This document shows, piece by piece, positions 41,330 to 50,013 of a stretch of 64,000 bases of DNA. The first letter of the stretch is position 1; every line of letters begins with the position of its first letter. The position numbers and the translations under genes are program-made. Under the pieces are notes generated by a model. It searched no databases. It worked only from the letters and a program-made list of their open reading frames with translations, and had not been told where the DNA came from. The DNA comes from JANQPA01 sp964548175 (GTDB lineage Bacteria; Bacteroidota; Bacteroidia; Chitinophagales; Saprospiraceae), in assembly GCA_964548175.1 (NCBI GenBank), contig CAZJQS010000005.1, forward strand, positions 1-64,000, read 5' to 3'.

Positions 41330-42841
41330 ATGTCAAATAAGGAACCTGAACACGGCATCATTGTAGTAGGGGCAGGTAATGCTGCCCTTTGCGCCGCTAT
41401 GGCCACTCTGGAAAAAGGTGCTCAGGTCTTGATCCTGGAAAAGGCTGAGGAAGCAGAATTTGGCGGCAACAGCCGCTACACCGCGGGGGCCATGCGTTTT
41501 GCCTACAATTCCGGCGAAGCCCTCTTGCCGTTGCTGCAACATGTCGATCCGGAAAAGCGGGTTAAAACGGACTTCGGGGCTTATCCCAAAGAGAAATTCT
41601 TCAAAGATCTGGAGCGCTTTAATGATGGCAGACCCATTACCGATCAGCAGAAAATCCTCGTAGACCAAAGCTTTGAGACGATTGAATGGCTGGCCGGACA
41701 TAACATCCGTTTTGAGCCCATCTACTCCCGTCAGTCTTACGAAAAAAACGGTCGCCATATTTTTTGGGGTGGCCTTACCTTAGCCATAGAGGGAGAAGGC
41801 GAAGGAATGGTCATGGCGGAGAAAAAGGAAGTTTTGCGACTGGGAGGTGATATCCGTTATCAATGGGCGGCCGAGGAATTAATACTGGAAGATGGAAAAA
41901 TAACAGGACTCCTCTGCCAAACACCGCAAGGGAAGGTCGAATTAAAAGCTTCCGCTATAATCCTGGGGTGTGGCGGTTTCGAAGCCAATACCCAACTCCG
42001 TCAGAAATATCTTGGCGACAATTGGGATCAGGCCAAAGTGCGTGGCACTCGGCATAACCTGGGAAAAGGCCTGGAAATGGCCGTCAAAGCCGGGGCCGCT
42101 ACACATGGTTTCTTCAAAGGATGCCATGCCGTGCCCATGGATTTGCATATGCCTGATTATGGCAATACTGAAATCCCTTTTATCGAAAGAAAAAACTACC
42201 GGAAGATTTGCTATTTCCTCGGCATTATGCTCAACGCTAACGGGCAAAGATTCGTGGATGAAGGCGAAAATTTCAGGAACTATACCTATGCTCAATTTGG
42301 AAAAGCCATATTGGAACAACCCCGAGGTTTTGCCTGGCAAATTTTTGATCAAAAAGTGGAGCACCTGCTTTACGAAGAATACCGGTTCTGGGACGCCAGC
42401 TTCATAGAAGCCAATACCCTGGAAGGACTGGTTGAACAGATGGAAGGAGTCGACAAAGAACAAGCCTTAAAAACCATCCGGGAATACAATGATGCTGTTC
42501 AAGTGCATACTCCTTTTGATCCCACCACGCTGGATGGCCGGACTACAAAGGGGTTGTTTCTCAACAAAACCAACTGGGCTAATCGCCTGGATACGCCGCC
42601 GTTTAAGGCCTACCCGGTTTGTTGCGGGATTACCTTTACCTATGGTGGTTTAAAGGTAGATGGAGGGGCGCGTGTGCTGGATGAAAATGACCGGCCCATA
42701 CCCGGCCTTTTTGCCTGTGGTGAGCTGGTTGGGGGCGTTTTTATAAATGGCTATCCCGGTGGTTCGGGTTTGACTTCAGGGGCGGTATTTGGGCGACTTG
42801 CGGGGAGCTCTGCGGCCAAAAAAATGTTAAATAAAGGATAA
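41330..42841 (+). CDS. tcuA: FAD-dependent tricarballylate dehydrogenase-like flavoprotein
   Basis: 503 residues from ATG 41330; a longer frame to 41036 overlaps the divergent peptidase and is unlikely. It belongs to the fumarate reductase/succinate dehydrogenase flavoprotein group: Rossmann start IIVVGAGNAALCAAMATLEKG, GGNSRYTAGAMRF, FWGGL, HNLGKGLEM, and ending GYPGGSGLTSGAVFGRLAG. The N-A-A-L-C-A-A and GGNSRYTxGAMR motifs are those of TcuA, which oxidises tricarballylate to cis-aconitate. The stop codon overlaps the ATG of the TctC-like gene (TAATG), tying it to the tripartite transporter. A related tricarboxylate or other diacid is also possible. TcuB is not present here. Confidence 0.85.
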   Translation: MSNKEPEHGIIVVGAGNAALCAAMATLEKGAQVLILEKAEEAEFGGNSRYTAGAMRFAYNSGEALLPLLQHVDPEKRVKTDFGAYPKEKFFKDLERFNDGRPITDQQKILVDQSFETIEWLAGHNIRFEPIYSRQSYEKNGRHIFWGGLTLAIEGEGEGMVMAEKKEVLRLGGDIRYQWAAEELILEDGKITGLLCQTPQGKVELKASAIILGCGGFEANTQLRQKYLGDNWDQAKVRGTRHNLGKGLEMAVKAGAATHGFFKGCHAVPMDLHMPDYGNTEIPFIERKNYRKICYFLGIMLNANGQRFVDEGENFRNYTYAQFGKAILEQPRGFAWQIFDQKVEHLLYEEYRFWDASFIEANTLEGLVEQMEGVDKEQALKTIREYNDAVQVHTPFDPTTLDGRTTKGLFLNKTNWANRLDTPPFKAYPVCCGITFTYGGLKVDGGARVLDENDRPIPGLFACGELVGGVFINGYPGGSGLTSGAVFGRLAGSSAAKKMLNKG

Positions 42842-43971
42842 TGACCAATAAACAAACCGTTCAAATCGCCACCCTGGCTCTTGTTTTCTTTCTGCCGGCG
42901 CTGCTTTATTCCTTTCTGGAAAAAGAGCAAAGCGTAGAAGAATTGGTGCAGGCTACCCAAAACGGGCGAGCCTATTTTTCCGGAAAAACCATCGAATGGA
43001 TTGTCCCTTTTAAAGAAGGCGGCGGCGCCGATACCTGGGCTCGCTTCAACGCTCCCTTCTTCTCAAAATACATCGAAGGTAGGCCGGTAGTTATCATCAA
43101 CAATATTCCCGGCGGAGGTTCTATTAAAGGAGCCAACCTGTTTGCTGGTCTGGCCAAAAGAGATGGCTTAATGATATTGGGGACTTCCGGCTCCACCCAA
43201 TTCCCGTTTTTGCTGGAAGATCCAAGAGTGAGATACGATTACCAAAACTTCAAGGTGGTCATGGCATATCCAACAGGAGGAGTGGTATTCTGCTCTCCCA
43301 AACTGGGCATCAGAGACGCTTCGGAAATAGCTAAGATCAAAGACGTTCCTTTAAAATATGGCAGCCAGGGCCCTACCTCTCTGGACCTGGTGCCGCTGTT
43401 ATCTTTTGATTTGCTGGGGATGAACGTAAAAGCAATTTTCGGATTCAGAGGCCGTGGTGCAGGAAGACTAGCCTTTGAGAGAGGTGAGGTATTGATCGAC
43501 TATCAGACGTCTTCCGCCTACTTAAAAAATGTAGTCCCGCTTGTAGAAAAAGGAGAAGCCATTCCCTTATTCACTTTTGGAGCATTGGATGAAAACGGAG
43601 AGTTGATCCGTGATCCCAGCTTTCCTGATCTGCCTCACTTCGGGGAAGTGTATGAGATGATGGGGAAAAAGCCCTCCGGCATCGAATGGTCTTCCTGGTT
43701 CGCTTTCATGTCGGCCGGATTCGGCGGGATGAAGTTGTTGTTAGTCCCTAAAGAAACCCCGGATGAGGTCGTGGCCCTATATCAAAAAGCCATTGTCGAT
43801 ATGAAAGAGGACCCCAAATATGTTGCAACCAAAGAAGCCGCGCTTGGCCTTTATGAACAGGCTATCGGCGGCAAAGCCCAGAAAATATTCGAGCTGGCTA
43901 CTAATGTGGGGATAGAGGAAAAAAGATGGGTAAAAGAATGGTTGAGAAGGGAGTATGATCTGAACATTTAG
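42841..43971 (+). CDS. Tripartite tricarboxylate transporter substrate-binding protein (TctC-like)
   Basis: 376 residues. A short hydrophobic N-terminal segment (IATLALVFFLPALLYSFL) may be an uncleaved anchor or signal. Then the TTT receptor fold: IEWIVPFKEGGGADTWAR, IINNIPGGGSIKGANLF and the YPTGGVVFCSP region. It captures a carboxylate in the periplasm and delivers it to the TctA-TctB membrane parts. It is 30 bases upstream of the tctAB fusion. TTT systems are mainly proteobacterial, so this cluster may have been acquired. Confidence 0.88.
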   Translation: MTNKQTVQIATLALVFFLPALLYSFLEKEQSVEELVQATQNGRAYFSGKTIEWIVPFKEGGGADTWARFNAPFFSKYIEGRPVVIINNIPGGGSIKGANLFAGLAKRDGLMILGTSGSTQFPFLLEDPRVRYDYQNFKVVMAYPTGGVVFCSPKLGIRDASEIAKIKDVPLKYGSQGPTSLDLVPLLSFDLLGMNVKAIFGFRGRGAGRLAFERGEVLIDYQTSSAYLKNVVPLVEKGEAIPLFTFGALDENGELIRDPSFPDLPHFGEVYEMMGKKPSGIEWSSWFAFMSAGFGGMKLLLVPKETPDEVVALYQKAIVDMKEDPKYVATKEAALGLYEQAIGGKAQKIFELATNVGIEEKRWVKEWLRREYDLNI

Positions 43972-44001
43972 CTTGCGGAGCTGGTCATTCAATAAATAAA
44001 A

Positions 44002-45951
44002 ATGCTGGATTTAGTACTACAAGCCTTACAAACCCTTTTTTCTTTTGAGCACTTCATGTACCTGGTGCTCGGTGTATTGCTGGGTTTGGTGATCGGCGTC
44101 TTTCCCGGATTGGGAGGCATTGCCGGTCTGTCATTGTTATTGCCCTTTTTATATGGGATGGACGAGATCTCGGCCCTTGCAACTTTGGTGGGACTGGTGG
44201 CCGTCATTCCCACTTCAGCAACCTTTACCTCCGTATTGATGGGGATACCCGGGTCGAGTTCTAGCCAGGCAACAGTCTTGGATGGTTTTGCATTGGCCAA
44301 AAAAGGGGAGGCTTCAAGAGCGCTGGGCGCAGCCTTTTCTGCGTCGCTGTTTGGCGGATTATTTGGAGCGCTCATTTTGACCTTTTTCGTGCAGGTAGCC
44401 CGGCCGGTCATATTGATCTTTGGTTCCGCGGAATTGTTTATGCTGGCCGTATTTGGCTTGTCAATGGTCGGCTCGCTTTCCGGAAAGAGCTTGGTGAAAG
44501 GAGTTCTGGCTTGCGGCCTCGGCTTAATAGCCGGATCGATCGGAGCAGCGCCGGCCACCGGAGAGTTCCGGATGACTTTTGGGGTGGACTACCTCTATGA
44601 CGGACTGCCGTTAGTAGTGATCGCTTTATCCATTTTTGCCTTTCCCGAAATTTCCGAACTCTTTCGAAAAGATGTCGCCATAGCTGAAAAAGGGGTGGCT
44701 TTAGGTAGTGGTGGCTGGCGGACCGGCGTCAGCGATCTGATCAAAAACAAGTGGCTGGCTTTGCGCTGTGCCGGTATCGGTACGATCGTCGGCGCCATTC
44801 CGGGAATGGGTGGAAGTGTGGTGGACTGGATCGCTTACGGGCATGTGGTGCAAACCTCAAAAGATAAGTCAACATTCGGCAAAGGAGACATCCGCGGTGT
44901 TATTGCTCCGGAATCGGCCAACAACGCGAAGGAAGGAGGAGGTTTGATGCCTACTTTATTGTTTGGCATTCCCGGATCAGGCTCTATGGCGGTGTTTTTG
45001 GGAGGCATGGTATTGATCGGCATCGAAGCAGGGCCTTCAATGGTGACGACCGATATCGACTTGACCTACTCCATCATTTGGTCTTTGGCTATAGCTAATG
45101 TTCTTGGGGCGGGCTTATCCTTGTTGTTGGCCGGGCCAATTTCCCGTTTGACCCGGATTCGTTTCAGTTTGCTGGCGCCCTTTATGATCATGGTGATCAG
45201 CTTTGCAGCTTTCCAGGCGACTAAGGACATGACGGATCTGTGGGTGCTGCTGATCTTTGGGCTAATCGGCATTTTCATGAAGCGCTTCGGCTGGTCAAGG
45301 CCCGCTTTTTTAATTGGTTTTGTGCTGGCCACGCAGGCGGAGTCCTATCTGAATATGGCGGTACAGTTTTACGGATGGGAATTGTTGTTGCGTCCCGGAG
45401 TGATCATTATTGCTATCTTATCTTTGATCACGATATATTTTAGTCGAAGAGGCACAGTGGACGAGAATGCGGAGCTGATCGAAAAGAAGCGCGATCCTTC
45501 GTTTAGTGTTTTGCCGCAGCAGTTGTTCGCCCTTTTTCTGGTATTGCTGATAGTGGTGGCGGTCTTTAATGCGGCTCGACAGTCTTTCTTAGGCGGCATC
45601 TTTCCATTGACCATCGCGTTGATCATTCTGCCGTTCGGGATATGGTTGCTTTGGAAACTTGTTCGAAACAAGCCTGAGGATCCCGCCGTTTTTGATGCCG
45701 AGCAGGTGGCGGAGCCGGGTACTTTCAGAGCACCATGGTATGAGCCGCTTTTTTGGGTAGGCGGGCTTTATTTATTATCTGTGATCGTTGGGTTTATTCC
45801 TGCAGTGGTTTTATTTTTCATCACCTTTTTCACTTTAAAGGCTAAAACCGGCTGGTTGCAGACAGCCTTGCTGACCTTGGGAGGCGTAGGCGTGTTGCTC
45901 GCATTTGGGTATTTTCTGAATTTGGAGTTTCCTCAAGGGGTGATTTTTTAA
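44002..45951 (+). CDS. Fused TctA-TctB tripartite tricarboxylate transporter membrane subunit
   Basis: 649 residues. About 1-495 is TctA: GVLLGLVIGVFPGLGGIAGL, IPGSSSSQATVLDG and IPGSGSMAVFLGGM, with the paired PGLGG/PGSGS signature of this family. About 505-649 adds four more hydrophobic segments (FLVLLIVVAVFNAAR, AVVLFFITFFTLKAKTGW) resembling the small TctB subunit. Separate TctA and TctB are the usual arrangement. The fusion would give the full membrane unit in one chain. The neighbouring flavoprotein suggests that the cargo is tricarballylate or a related acid. Confidence 0.85.
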   Translation: MLDLVLQALQTLFSFEHFMYLVLGVLLGLVIGVFPGLGGIAGLSLLLPFLYGMDEISALATLVGLVAVIPTSATFTSVLMGIPGSSSSQATVLDGFALAKKGEASRALGAAFSASLFGGLFGALILTFFVQVARPVILIFGSAELFMLAVFGLSMVGSLSGKSLVKGVLACGLGLIAGSIGAAPATGEFRMTFGVDYLYDGLPLVVIALSIFAFPEISELFRKDVAIAEKGVALGSGGWRTGVSDLIKNKWLALRCAGIGTIVGAIPGMGGSVVDWIAYGHVVQTSKDKSTFGKGDIRGVIAPESANNAKEGGGLMPTLLFGIPGSGSMAVFLGGMVLIGIEAGPSMVTTDIDLTYSIIWSLAIANVLGAGLSLLLAGPISRLTRIRFSLLAPFMIMVISFAAFQATKDMTDLWVLLIFGLIGIFMKRFGWSRPAFLIGFVLATQAESYLNMAVQFYGWELLLRPGVIIIAILSLITIYFSRRGTVDENAELIEKKRDPSFSVLPQQLFALFLVLLIVVAVFNAARQSFLGGIFPLTIALIILPFGIWLLWKLVRNKPEDPAVFDAEQVAEPGTFRAPWYEPLFWVGGLYLLSVIVGFIPAVVLFFITFFTLKAKTGWLQTALLTLGGVGVLLAFGYFLNLEFPQGVIF

Positions 45952-45967
45952 AGGTGTCGGGCCTGTG

Positions 45968-46771
45968 TCAGTTGGGAAAAAAGGCTTTCACGCTATCATA
46001 GACTTCTCCTTTTTTAGCTTCCTGCAAGGTAAAGCGTATATCTATGCCGGTAATTAATCGGTGAAAAAGCTGGACAAAACCGTATTTTTCAGAGAACAAG
46101 AAAGTAGAGCCTGCCTGACCAATATCAGATGTAGCAGTGGCTTTGATTTTCCAGCAATCTAATTGTCCCATAGGAGTTTCTATCCTCTCTTTACCAACGA
46201 TCTGGTATTCATATTTTAGAGCAAGTTGCCCCTGCCAGTTTCCCCAAAGCTCATTGGCCCAGCGGTCGGAGATGATCATTTGATCTGTCCATTTTTTTCC
46301 TGCTTCCAGTGGATACTTAACGAATGGAAAAGGGCAGGTTTCAAGGGATTTAAAGAAACCAGTGCGTATGGGGTGCAGCCACACATTTTGCTCATTCTCA
46401 ACCAGGCCGGTAGTGCTGATAAAGCTTGGGTAGGGAAGACCGGCATATAAGATCTCTGTTTGTCTTTTATTGGTTCGTTGGGAGTTTTTGGGCGCCATGA
46501 CGACCATTTGGATGGCTTCGATCTTCTTTTGGTCTTTATTCATTGGCGTCAGTACCCAGTCGCTAAAAGAATTGCTGAAGAGCTTCAGTTGCTGACCATC
46601 TTTTATGATTTGGTAGTCGTAAGTAAAAGCCATTCCGGGGACATAGATTTGATTATCCTGGTCGATTTCTTTCTTTTTTTTCTCCAGAAAAACAGAAGGG
46701 TAAGTTTGACCTATCAAGTGGGTTGATTGAATCAAAAGACATGACAAAAGTAAGAGGAGCAGTTTTTTCAT
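45968..46771 (-). CDS. Secreted protein of unknown function
   Basis: 267 residues with a signal peptide (MKKLLLLLLSCLLIQSTHLIG). The mature part is beta-rich (GMAFTYDYQIIKDGQQLKLF, then LDCWKIKATATSDIGQAGST) and resembles DUF3108-like Bacteroidota proteins, some of which bind lipids or proteins of the envelope. This is a weak resemblance. It converges on the tctAB fusion, leaving 16 bases between the stops, and diverges from the reductase at 46871. Confidence 0.65.
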   Translation of the reverse strand: MKKLLLLLLSCLLIQSTHLIGQTYPSVFLEKKKKEIDQDNQIYVPGMAFTYDYQIIKDGQQLKLFSNSFSDWVLTPMNKDQKKIEAIQMVVMAPKNSQRTNKRQTEILYAGLPYPSFISTTGLVENEQNVWLHPIRTGFFKSLETCPFPFVKYPLEAGKKWTDQMIISDRWANELWGNWQGQLALKYEYQIVGKERIETPMGQLDCWKIKATATSDIGQAGSTFLFSEKYGFVQLFHRLITGIDIRFTLQEAKKGEVYDSVKAFFPN

Positions 46772-46870
46772 AATCAGTTGAAAACCAGTTTAGAGATTGC
46801 ATTGATGTACAAATTTATGTATATATTCGGTAATTTTCCGGGATTTTTACTCATCCTCAAACATCTTTCC

Positions 46871-48100
46871 ATGCAAGAAAAAACCTACGATCTGATCGTC
46901 TGGGGCGCCACAGGATTTACCGGTCGCCTGGTCGCCGAGTATTTATATAAGCAGTACGGAGCTAACCATTCGCTGCGCTGGGCGATTGCCGGCCGGAATG
47001 AAGATAAGTTAGAAAGGGTCCGGCAGGAATTGTCGGCGCCTGAATTGCCGATTCTGCTGGCCGACAGTCTTGACAAGCCTTCGCTCGAAGCGATGGTTCG
47101 CCAGACTAAGGTCATTTGCTCTACTGTTGGACCCTATGCCCTTTATGGAACGCCACTGGTCGAGGCTTGCGTGGAGAACGGAACCGATTATTGCGATCTG
47201 ACGGGAGAAGTGCAGTGGATTCGCCGAATGATCGATACCTTTCATACCAGGGCGGCTAACAATCAGGTGAAAATTGTACATTGTTGTGGCTTTGACTCGA
47301 TCCCCTTTGAATATGGCGTTTTTTTCCTCCAACAAGAAGCCAGGTCTCGAACTGGTGAGTATTGTCAACGAATAAAAATGAGGTTAAAAGGCGCCCGAGG
47401 TGGGTTTAGCGGCGGCACCTTCGCCAGCTTGCAAAATGTCATGGCCGAAGCAGAAAAAGATCCGTCTGTAAAAGGGATCGTGGAAAATCTATACAGTTTG
47501 AATCCTCCCAATGAAAGATCAGGGCCGGACAAACAAGACCTTCAAAAGGCGGCCTATGATGAAGAACTCCACGGCTGGATCAGCCCTTTTGTCATGGCGC
47601 TCATCAACACGAAAGTGGTCAGACGGGGCCATGCTTTGTCGGGATATCCTTACGGTAAGGGCTTTCGATACGAAGAGGCCACCTGGCACGGCAGCGGATT
47701 AAGCGCCAGAATTATTGCCAACCTTTTTGCGTGGGGCCTAAATTTATTGACAAAAGCCAGTCCTCATTCGCTGATCCATAAAATCATCAATCGCTTTTCT
47801 CCAAAGCCTGGAGAAGGCCCATCGGAGAAAGTGAGGGAAGCCGGCTTTTTTAACCTCCTCTTCCTCGGTCAACTGGCGGATGGCCGCCAATTGGTAGCCA
47901 AAGTAAAAGGCGATAACGACCCTGGCTACGGCTCCACCTCTAAAATGGTGGCCGAAAGTGCAGTCTGTCTGGCGATTGATCGGGATCAACTACCCAATCA
48001 ATTTGGTGTTTTGACGCCGCACACTGCGATGGGGAGTGTTCTCTTTGAGCGTTTAATACAAAATGCGGGCCTGAGGTTTGAGGTGGGGGACGCTGCGTGA
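46871..48100 (+). CDS. Saccharopine dehydrogenase-like/trans-acting enoyl reductase family protein
   Basis: 409 residues from ATG 46871; the frame is open to 46778 but the extra residues look like non-coding DNA and the Rossmann start begins at once after this ATG. It has YDLIVWGATGFTGRLVAEYL (NAD(P)-binding), VICSTVGPYALYGTPLVEAC, DLTGEVQWIRRMID and HCCGFDSIPFEYGV. These match the bacterial saccharopine dehydrogenase-like oxidoreductases related to mycobacterial trans-acting enoyl reductases. The substrate is unknown; saccharopine itself is unlikely. Confidence 0.88.
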   Translation: MQEKTYDLIVWGATGFTGRLVAEYLYKQYGANHSLRWAIAGRNEDKLERVRQELSAPELPILLADSLDKPSLEAMVRQTKVICSTVGPYALYGTPLVEACVENGTDYCDLTGEVQWIRRMIDTFHTRAANNQVKIVHCCGFDSIPFEYGVFFLQQEARSRTGEYCQRIKMRLKGARGGFSGGTFASLQNVMAEAEKDPSVKGIVENLYSLNPPNERSGPDKQDLQKAAYDEELHGWISPFVMALINTKVVRRGHALSGYPYGKGFRYEEATWHGSGLSARIIANLFAWGLNLLTKASPHSLIHKIINRFSPKPGEGPSEKVREAGFFNLLFLGQLADGRQLVAKVKGDNDPGYGSTSKMVAESAVCLAIDRDQLPNQFGVLTPHTAMGSVLFERLIQNAGLRFEVGDAA

Positions 48101-48129
48101 AAGTGCGTCTTCGATCATTTGATATTACA

Positions 48130-48187
48130 TTATCTGCGTGCTAATATTACCAGCGGGATTTGCCAAATTTTCTGTTTAGGCAGCAAT
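48130..48187. repeat. Interspersed repeat, family C copy 2
   Basis: ATCTGCGTG, CCAGCGGGATTTGC and TTAGGCAGCAA match copy 1 (29534-29591) at roughly 80 percent of positions over 57 bases. It lies just after the stop of the reductase. Confidence 0.55.
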
Positions 48188-48307
48188 CCAACTCAAAATG
48201 CAAACTCAGCGTTCATTTCACCTTCCAAATTGTTCAGTTCACCTTTGTCATCCCTCACTGGCATCCTGTAATATCGCACCTTTATATCAAACCAAAAATT
48301 AAAAACC

Positions 48308-48694
48308 ATGCAATCATTCATCCTTTTCATAGCGAGCACCTTATTGGGAATAAGCACTTTTGCTCCTACTAACAACGATACCATCCTCGGTCAATGGACC
48401 AATGAAGACAACAGCCGGGTACTGGAATTCGTCAAAAACGGCTCGGAATATGAAGCCATTGTCAGAAAAGCAGAATTGCCGGCTTACATCGGGAAGAAAC
48501 AAATCACTTCTCTGAAGTACGATAAAAAGAACGCCTACGTGGACGGTACCCTTCATATTTTTTAGAAAAACAGAACTGCCGACTGCTCGGCCAAATTACT
48601 CAGCGAAGACGAGCTGAAACTAAAAGTAAGTATGGGGCTAATGTCGAAATCAGCTACCTGGACAAGGGTAGACGCCAAAAAAGCTGAACAATGA
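48308..48694 (+). pseudogene. DUF2147-like secreted protein interrupted by an in-frame TAG
   Basis: From ATG 48308 the frame has a signal peptide (MQSFILFIASTLLGISTFA), ILGQWTNEDNSRVLEF, then TLKYD-like TSLKYDKKNAYVDGT. It meets TAG at 48563-48565 (codon 86). The same frame then continues for 42 codons (KNRTADCSAKLLSEDELKL, ... SKSATWTRV) to TGA at 48692-48694. The continuation reads as genuine protein: the W-T-R-V ending is typical of such proteins, and its TGA overlaps the tolC ATG at 48691 (ATGA). A one-base AAG to TAG change explains it. Alternatives are a sequencing error or read-through. Confidence 0.75.
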
Positions 48695-50001
48695 AAAATT
48701 ATTTGATTCTGGCATTCCTGCTGGGATGCCTTCCCGCCATGGCGCAAATTCAATTTCACTCTCTTCAAGAAGTGCTGAACTATGCCGATGCCCGCGCCAT
48801 CGCCATTCAAAGCGCCACCATTGGCGAACAAATTGCCGCAGCAGAAAAAAAGGAGGCAAGATCTAATCTGCTCCCTTCGATCAATACTTCTCTGGGCTTT
48901 AATGATAACATCACCTTACAACCGACTTTAGTGCCGGCACAAATGTTTAACCCGGCAGCACCTGAAGGTACTTTTGAGGAATTGACTTTTGGAACGAAAT
49001 ACATGTACTCCTTTGGGTTGCAGGCGAAGTGGGACATTGTAAATTTTCAAAAGATCTTTGCTGTGCAAACAGCCGACATAGAAGTGGAGAAAAGTAAGAT
49101 CAATACAGAAGTGAACAGGTATAATACTTACAACCAGTTGGCTTCTACCTACTACTCTATTCTTTTAACACAGGAATCCATCCGAATCTACGAAGAGAAT
49201 GTGCAGGTCGCAGAGGCGATTTTTGAACACGCTAGAGAGAAATATCAAGATGGGATCATCAGTGAGTTAGAGTTGAATCAGGCGGATATCAAAAAACGCC
49301 AAAATCAAAGAAACTTAAACTTGGCCGGTGATAATCTGGACCAGCTTTACGTGCAGCTCCAAAGTCAGCTGAATACCAGACAACAGATTACAATTACCGA
49401 TACCCCGGAAAATTTTGTCCTGGAAGAAACTGCCTTTTTCGGCGCGCATCCCGAGGTCATTTGGCAGGAGGCAGAAGTAGAGAAACACGAATCCATGGTA
49501 AAACAAACGAAAGCCTTAAGGCTGCCTTCGCTCAGCCTGGTTTATCAAAACAACCGAAACTGGGCGACCAATGACTTTATGGGTTTTGCTGATGCCAATA
49601 CGCTTCCTCAACAGGTTCTTGGCGTGCAAATTTCGCTGTCGGGCTTGTTGAGCGGATCGAACAAACAAAAGATCAACCAGTCTGAAGGCACACTACAACT
49701 TCAACAACTGAAATTAGACAACACCAGATTGGTAAAACAGAAAGAAGACGAATTACTGCAACTGCAGCTAAAACAGGCTTACAACCAGTTGGCTGAATAT
49801 GAGGAAATCCTGGCACTGCAAGAGGAAAATGATGCACACGCAGCGCACAGATACGAAAGTGGCCTGATCAGTCTGGACCAACGTTTGGACAAATACAACG
49901 ATCTGCTGTCTGCTCAAAACAGTTATCTGCAAAGCCTTGCGGAATACACTTTGGCCCAGTATAAAACCTATATCAGGCAAATGGATTTTAATCCTGAATA
50001 A
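48691..50001 (+). CDS. TolC family outer membrane efflux protein
   Basis: 436 residues with a signal peptide (MKNYLILAFLLGCLPAMA). Two long helical coiled-coil repeats typical of TolC trimers are visible (AEAIFEHAREKYQDGIISEL at about 175 and the HRYESGLISLDQRLDKY repeat at about 388). It forms the outer-membrane exit of a MacAB-like pump with the next three genes. Its ATG overlaps the stop of the interrupted gene upstream, and hlyD follows after 12 bases. Confidence 0.92.
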   Translation: MKNYLILAFLLGCLPAMAQIQFHSLQEVLNYADARAIAIQSATIGEQIAAAEKKEARSNLLPSINTSLGFNDNITLQPTLVPAQMFNPAAPEGTFEELTFGTKYMYSFGLQAKWDIVNFQKIFAVQTADIEVEKSKINTEVNRYNTYNQLASTYYSILLTQESIRIYEENVQVAEAIFEHAREKYQDGIISELELNQADIKKRQNQRNLNLAGDNLDQLYVQLQSQLNTRQQITITDTPENFVLEETAFFGAHPEVIWQEAEVEKHESMVKQTKALRLPSLSLVYQNNRNWATNDFMGFADANTLPQQVLGVQISLSGLLSGSNKQKINQSEGTLQLQQLKLDNTRLVKQKEDELLQLQLKQAYNQLAEYEEILALQEENDAHAAHRYESGLISLDQRLDKYNDLLSAQNSYLQSLAEYTLAQYKTYIRQMDFNPE

Positions 50002-50013
50002 ACTAAACGAAAA

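Noticed and set aside
46778..46870. 31-residue extension of the saccharopine dehydrogenase-like gene
   Set aside because: The family's Rossmann motif begins five residues after ATG 46871, and the extension covers the divergent promoter region.
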